Shown piece by piece: positions 59,321 to 62,292 of a stretch of 62,292 nucleotides of DNA. Source of the DNA: Dinochytrium kinnereticum (taxonomy: Eukaryota > Chytridiomycota > Chytridiomycetes > Chytridiales > Chytridiaceae). The notes beneath the pieces were generated by a model. The model worked only from the letters and a program-made list of their open reading frames with translations, did no database searches and was not told the origin of the DNA. How positions within the stretch are numbered: the first letter of the stretch is position 1; each line of letters begins with the position of its first letter. Made by a program: the position numbers and the translations under genes. The stretch spans positions 6,051 to 68,342 of the forward strand of contig JADGJT010000081.1 of the NCBI GenBank assembly GCA_027604005.1, in the 5' to 3' direction.

Positions 59321-62292
59321 ATGCCTCGCGCAACACGCCAAGAGAAGACCGAAGTATTCAAGGGCCTCGTCTTCACGCTCACCCCTGCGGTGGATAACAG
59401 TCTGGTGAAGGTGATCAGCGATAATGGAGGCGCGGTTGTGCTCTCGGTGACCAAGAAAGTACGACTATCTTACCAGGATGGCTTGACCTAACTCCTGCTT
59501 AGCTGACGCACTTGGTTGCCACGCCTGCTGAAGCAGCTTCTGAGAAGCCTCCCGCAAAAGTTCGCAACGCGAAGGAAAGGTCGGATGTGGTGATCGTATC
59601 GCCCGCCTTCATATTGGCATCGGCAAAGGATGGCAAAGTTTTGGATGTGAAGGACTTCCCAATGGATGTTGTTGACGACGAAGAAGAAAAGCCCGACAAG
59701 AAGAAGAAGCGGAAGTCTGCTGATGATGCGGGGGATGATGAAGAAAAAGATGCAGAGGAGGAGAAGCCAAAGGCCAGTAGTGTGGCAAAGAAGCCCAGAA
59801 AAGCAGCGTCAAAGAAGAAGGACGACGACGGCGATGAGGAAATGGATGAAGACGAGGAAGGAAAGGAAGAGGCAAAGTCAAAGGCCAAAAGCGCGGGAAA
59901 GAAGCCCAGGAAAGCAGCGGCCAAAAAAAAGGACGAGGACGGTGATGAGGAAATGAACGGGGAGGACAAGAAGGACGAGAAGGAGGAGAAAGAGGAGAAA
60001 GAGGAGAAAGAGCCTGTTAAAGAGGTCAAGATGGTGAAGCAGATCATGAAAGGCAAAGTGGTATGTATTGAAGAGACCACCTTAGGAGTAACCCGAGTGC
60101 AAATAGCCAGTGGATTCAGTGTTCCCCAACCCCCAAACTGTTCATGTTCTGGAGAAGGACGGAGTCATCTATGGTAAGCCGCCTAGTTAATCTTTTCCAA
60201 GAAAAGGAGAGCTTATATATATGTTTTTACTCATCAGATGCTATGCTGAACCAAACTAACATTGCGAATAACAACAACAAGTTTTATGTTATTCAGGTTT
60301 TTGCGATCTAGTATGAATATCTTCTAATTGTTCAGGTTTTGGTAAACGAGAAAGGCGGAAACTACATCGTCTGGAACCGGTAAGATTCTAAGTGAATCTT
60401 TAGTAATCAAGACTCATGAATTGTAGTTGGGGTCGTGTAGGAGAGAATGGCCAAAACCAGCAGAGATCCTACCCAAGCGCCGATAGTGCCATTTCGGACT
60501 TCAAGTCCAAGTACAAGTCAAAGGTTTGTGTTTGTTTTTTTTTGACATCATGAAAAGTATCTTCAACTAATTTATATCATGTTTCTAATCATCCAGACTG
60601 CATGCAATTGGGAAGACAGAGATAACTTTGTTAAGAAGCCCGGAAAGGTTAGAATTTGGTCCCGCAAATTATTATTCATTCGCAAAAGTACTATCTTCTT
60701 GAACGATCCTGGGCCGATGATGACGAGAAGGCTCCAGCTCCTAAGGAAGAAAAAGAAGAGGAAGAAACTAAAATTCCTGATTCAAACCTTCAGGAACCTG
60801 TTCAAGTTTGTATTTAATGATACTTTCCTTTTTTTCGCTTCTAATTCAAGGGGTTGGTTTTTTTGTGTTTTTTTTAGGATCTGATTAAGCTTATTTTCGA
60901 TCTTAAAATGATGGTAAGATACTTCAGAATGAAAAATTCCTATTAAACGTGTTCTAGGAAAAAGAAATGACTGAAATCGGTTATAACGCCAAAGAATTGC
61001 CTCTTGGCAAGTTAACTAAGAGCCATATTCAAAAGGTGCTTTTCATAATATGAACTTATGGCTGATGTGCAGTATAAGTAACACCTTTCTAGGGTTACAA
61101 CGAGCTCAAGCTTTTGGCTGACGAGCTGGCCTTGCCGAAGCCAAATGCGAACGCTATACACGAGCATACCAATATGTTTTACACCATTATTCCTCACGAC
61201 TTCGGTCGTAGGAAGCCCACTCTTTTGGATACCATGGAAAAGGTCAAGCAGAAAATCACAATGATAGAAGCCCTTGCAGATATTCAGGTCACCACGACAT
61301 TGTTGGAGACTCTTAAGAAGTCTTCGACCGTAAACCCGATTGACCTGAAGTACGATAGCTTGAAGTGCAAGATGGACCCTGTGGACAATTGCTCGGATGT
61401 TTTCAAAATGGTCAAGACTTACACGGAAAATACCCATGGAACAACGCACGCTTCCTACTCATTGGATGTTATGGAGGTGTTTGAGGTAGACTCATTTTGG
61501 CTGTTGGTCTGGGTTAAATTGGTCTAGCTCAACAAGGAGGATGCCTTTGATGAAGTGGGTGGCAAGCTTCACAACCGCAAGCTCTTATGGCACGGAAGGT
61601 ACGACATTCAGTGTTTATTGAAGTACTCATCAATGTAAGCCGCTTGACGAACTTTGTCGGTATTTTGTCGCAAGGTCTTCGAATCGCCCCGCCCGAGGCG
61701 CCGGTCACTGGATATGTAATATGGCCTCACTGTTTTTGTTGGTGCTAATGCTGTTGTTTTAGATGTTCGGAAAAGGTGTTTACTTTGCTGACATGGTAAA
61801 ACATCACCTACATATTCACAATTCCATTAACTAAATGATTCTTACTAACTACTATCGTGGGTATAAAGGTTTCTAAGTGAGTTGAAATTTGGTTTACCAT
61901 TCTCAGAACCATTGCTCTCAGATAATAACCGTAAATTCGATCGAAATTACTTATAGATCGGCGAACTACTGTTTCTCGAGCTCGAGCAACAACGTTGGTC
62001 TCCTTCTCCTCTGCGAGGTCGCTCTTGGTGATGAAAACCCACTGGTTAGTATTTGCCCTCCCAACCTCACGGTCGATTCTACATTTCTCTCTTTGGAATC
62101 CGACTAATAACCAATATCTTCTCCACTAGATCAACGCCGACTACAATGCCGGTAGTCTTTTGAAATCGAAAAACTGCCATTCGACCTGGGGTAAAGGTAA
62201 GATGGTTCCGGACCCCAGTGGTTGGATCACCCTGGACAATGGGGTGGTTGTTCCATGCGGCAAGGAGAGCAAGAGCCCGGATTCTCAAGCTT
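59321..62292 (+). CDS. Poly(ADP-ribose) polymerase, BRCT-WGR-PARP type (3' end outside window)
   Basis: Nuclear enzyme that adds ADP-ribose chains at DNA breaks. ATG 59321. The N-terminus is a BRCT domain ([36 protein letters not shown]) with no zinc fingers. A Lys/Asp/Glu-rich linker contains a near-perfect 20-residue duplication. The WGR domain reads [29 protein letters not shown]. The helical regulatory domain has [19 protein letters not shown] and [16 protein letters not shown]. The catalytic domain has [40 protein letters not shown] (His and Tyr of the H-Y-E triad) and LCEVALG. The Glu lies beyond the window edge, so activity cannot be fully judged. The layout matches fungal PrpA. Confidence 0.94.

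Overview
The window is eukaryotic nuclear DNA with spliceosomal GT-AG introns, and it is most likely from an early-diverging, flagellated (chytrid-like) fungus. That placement is inferred from gene content. Fungal-type genes (tropomyosin, an Akr1-type palmitoyltransferase, a Chs4/Skt5-like Sel1-repeat protein, a BRCT-WGR-PARP protein without zinc fingers) sit beside genes rarely met in Dikarya (an ADCY10-type soluble adenylyl cyclase, a CABLES-like cyclin-box protein, CDK10). There is no operon, CRISPR array, phage or plasmid structure, and I recognised no tRNA or rRNA gene. A 10-base N run at 21458-21467 is the only assembly gap.

Left part (1-21.4 kb): 3' end of a tropomyosin gene (+), an intronless F-box/leucine-rich gene (+), and a low-complexity spacer with an (AG)36 microsatellite. 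Then follow six minus-strand genes: Akr1-type DHHC palmitoyltransferase with a histidine-rich N-terminus, condensin subunit CAP-G, a GGDGT lipid kinase, S-adenosylmethionine decarboxylase, an O-fucosyltransferase-like type II membrane protein, and exosome subunit RRP40. A decayed ammonium-transporter pseudogene lies between the lipid kinase and the decarboxylase.

Middle (21.5-41 kb): RRP8 rRNA methyltransferase (+), an unrecognised conserved gene (+), F-box/WD40 protein (-), kinesin-4-like motor (-), LARP7/Pof8-like protein (+), RWDD1/Gir2 (+), CDK10-like kinase (-), METTL21-like methyltransferase (+), and a very large soluble adenylyl cyclase (-).

Right part (41-62.3 kb): Chs4/Skt5-like Sel1 protein (+), enoyl-CoA hydratase/isomerase (-), a second short ammonium-transporter relic, a short-chain dehydrogenase (+), alpha-methylacyl-CoA racemase ending in a peroxisomal AKL signal (+), CABLES-like protein (-), the eIF2-alpha kinase GCN2 (+), cytoplasmic dynein intermediate chain (-), and a PARP gene (+) running off the window.

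Packing is extreme in the right two thirds. Five divergent pairs have 23-97 bp between start codons, and convergent or tandem spacings are often 50-150 bp. Many introns are only 36-48 nt, and several are multiples of three without an in-frame stop, so they hide inside open frames. Functional links are loose: rRNA processing (RRP40/RRP8), translation control (RWDD1 and GCN2 both carry Gcn1-type RWD domains), lipid oxidation (hydratase, SDR, racemase), and motors or signalling that suit a swimming zoospore. Exon boundaries were assigned by eye from splice sites plus protein-family conservation.
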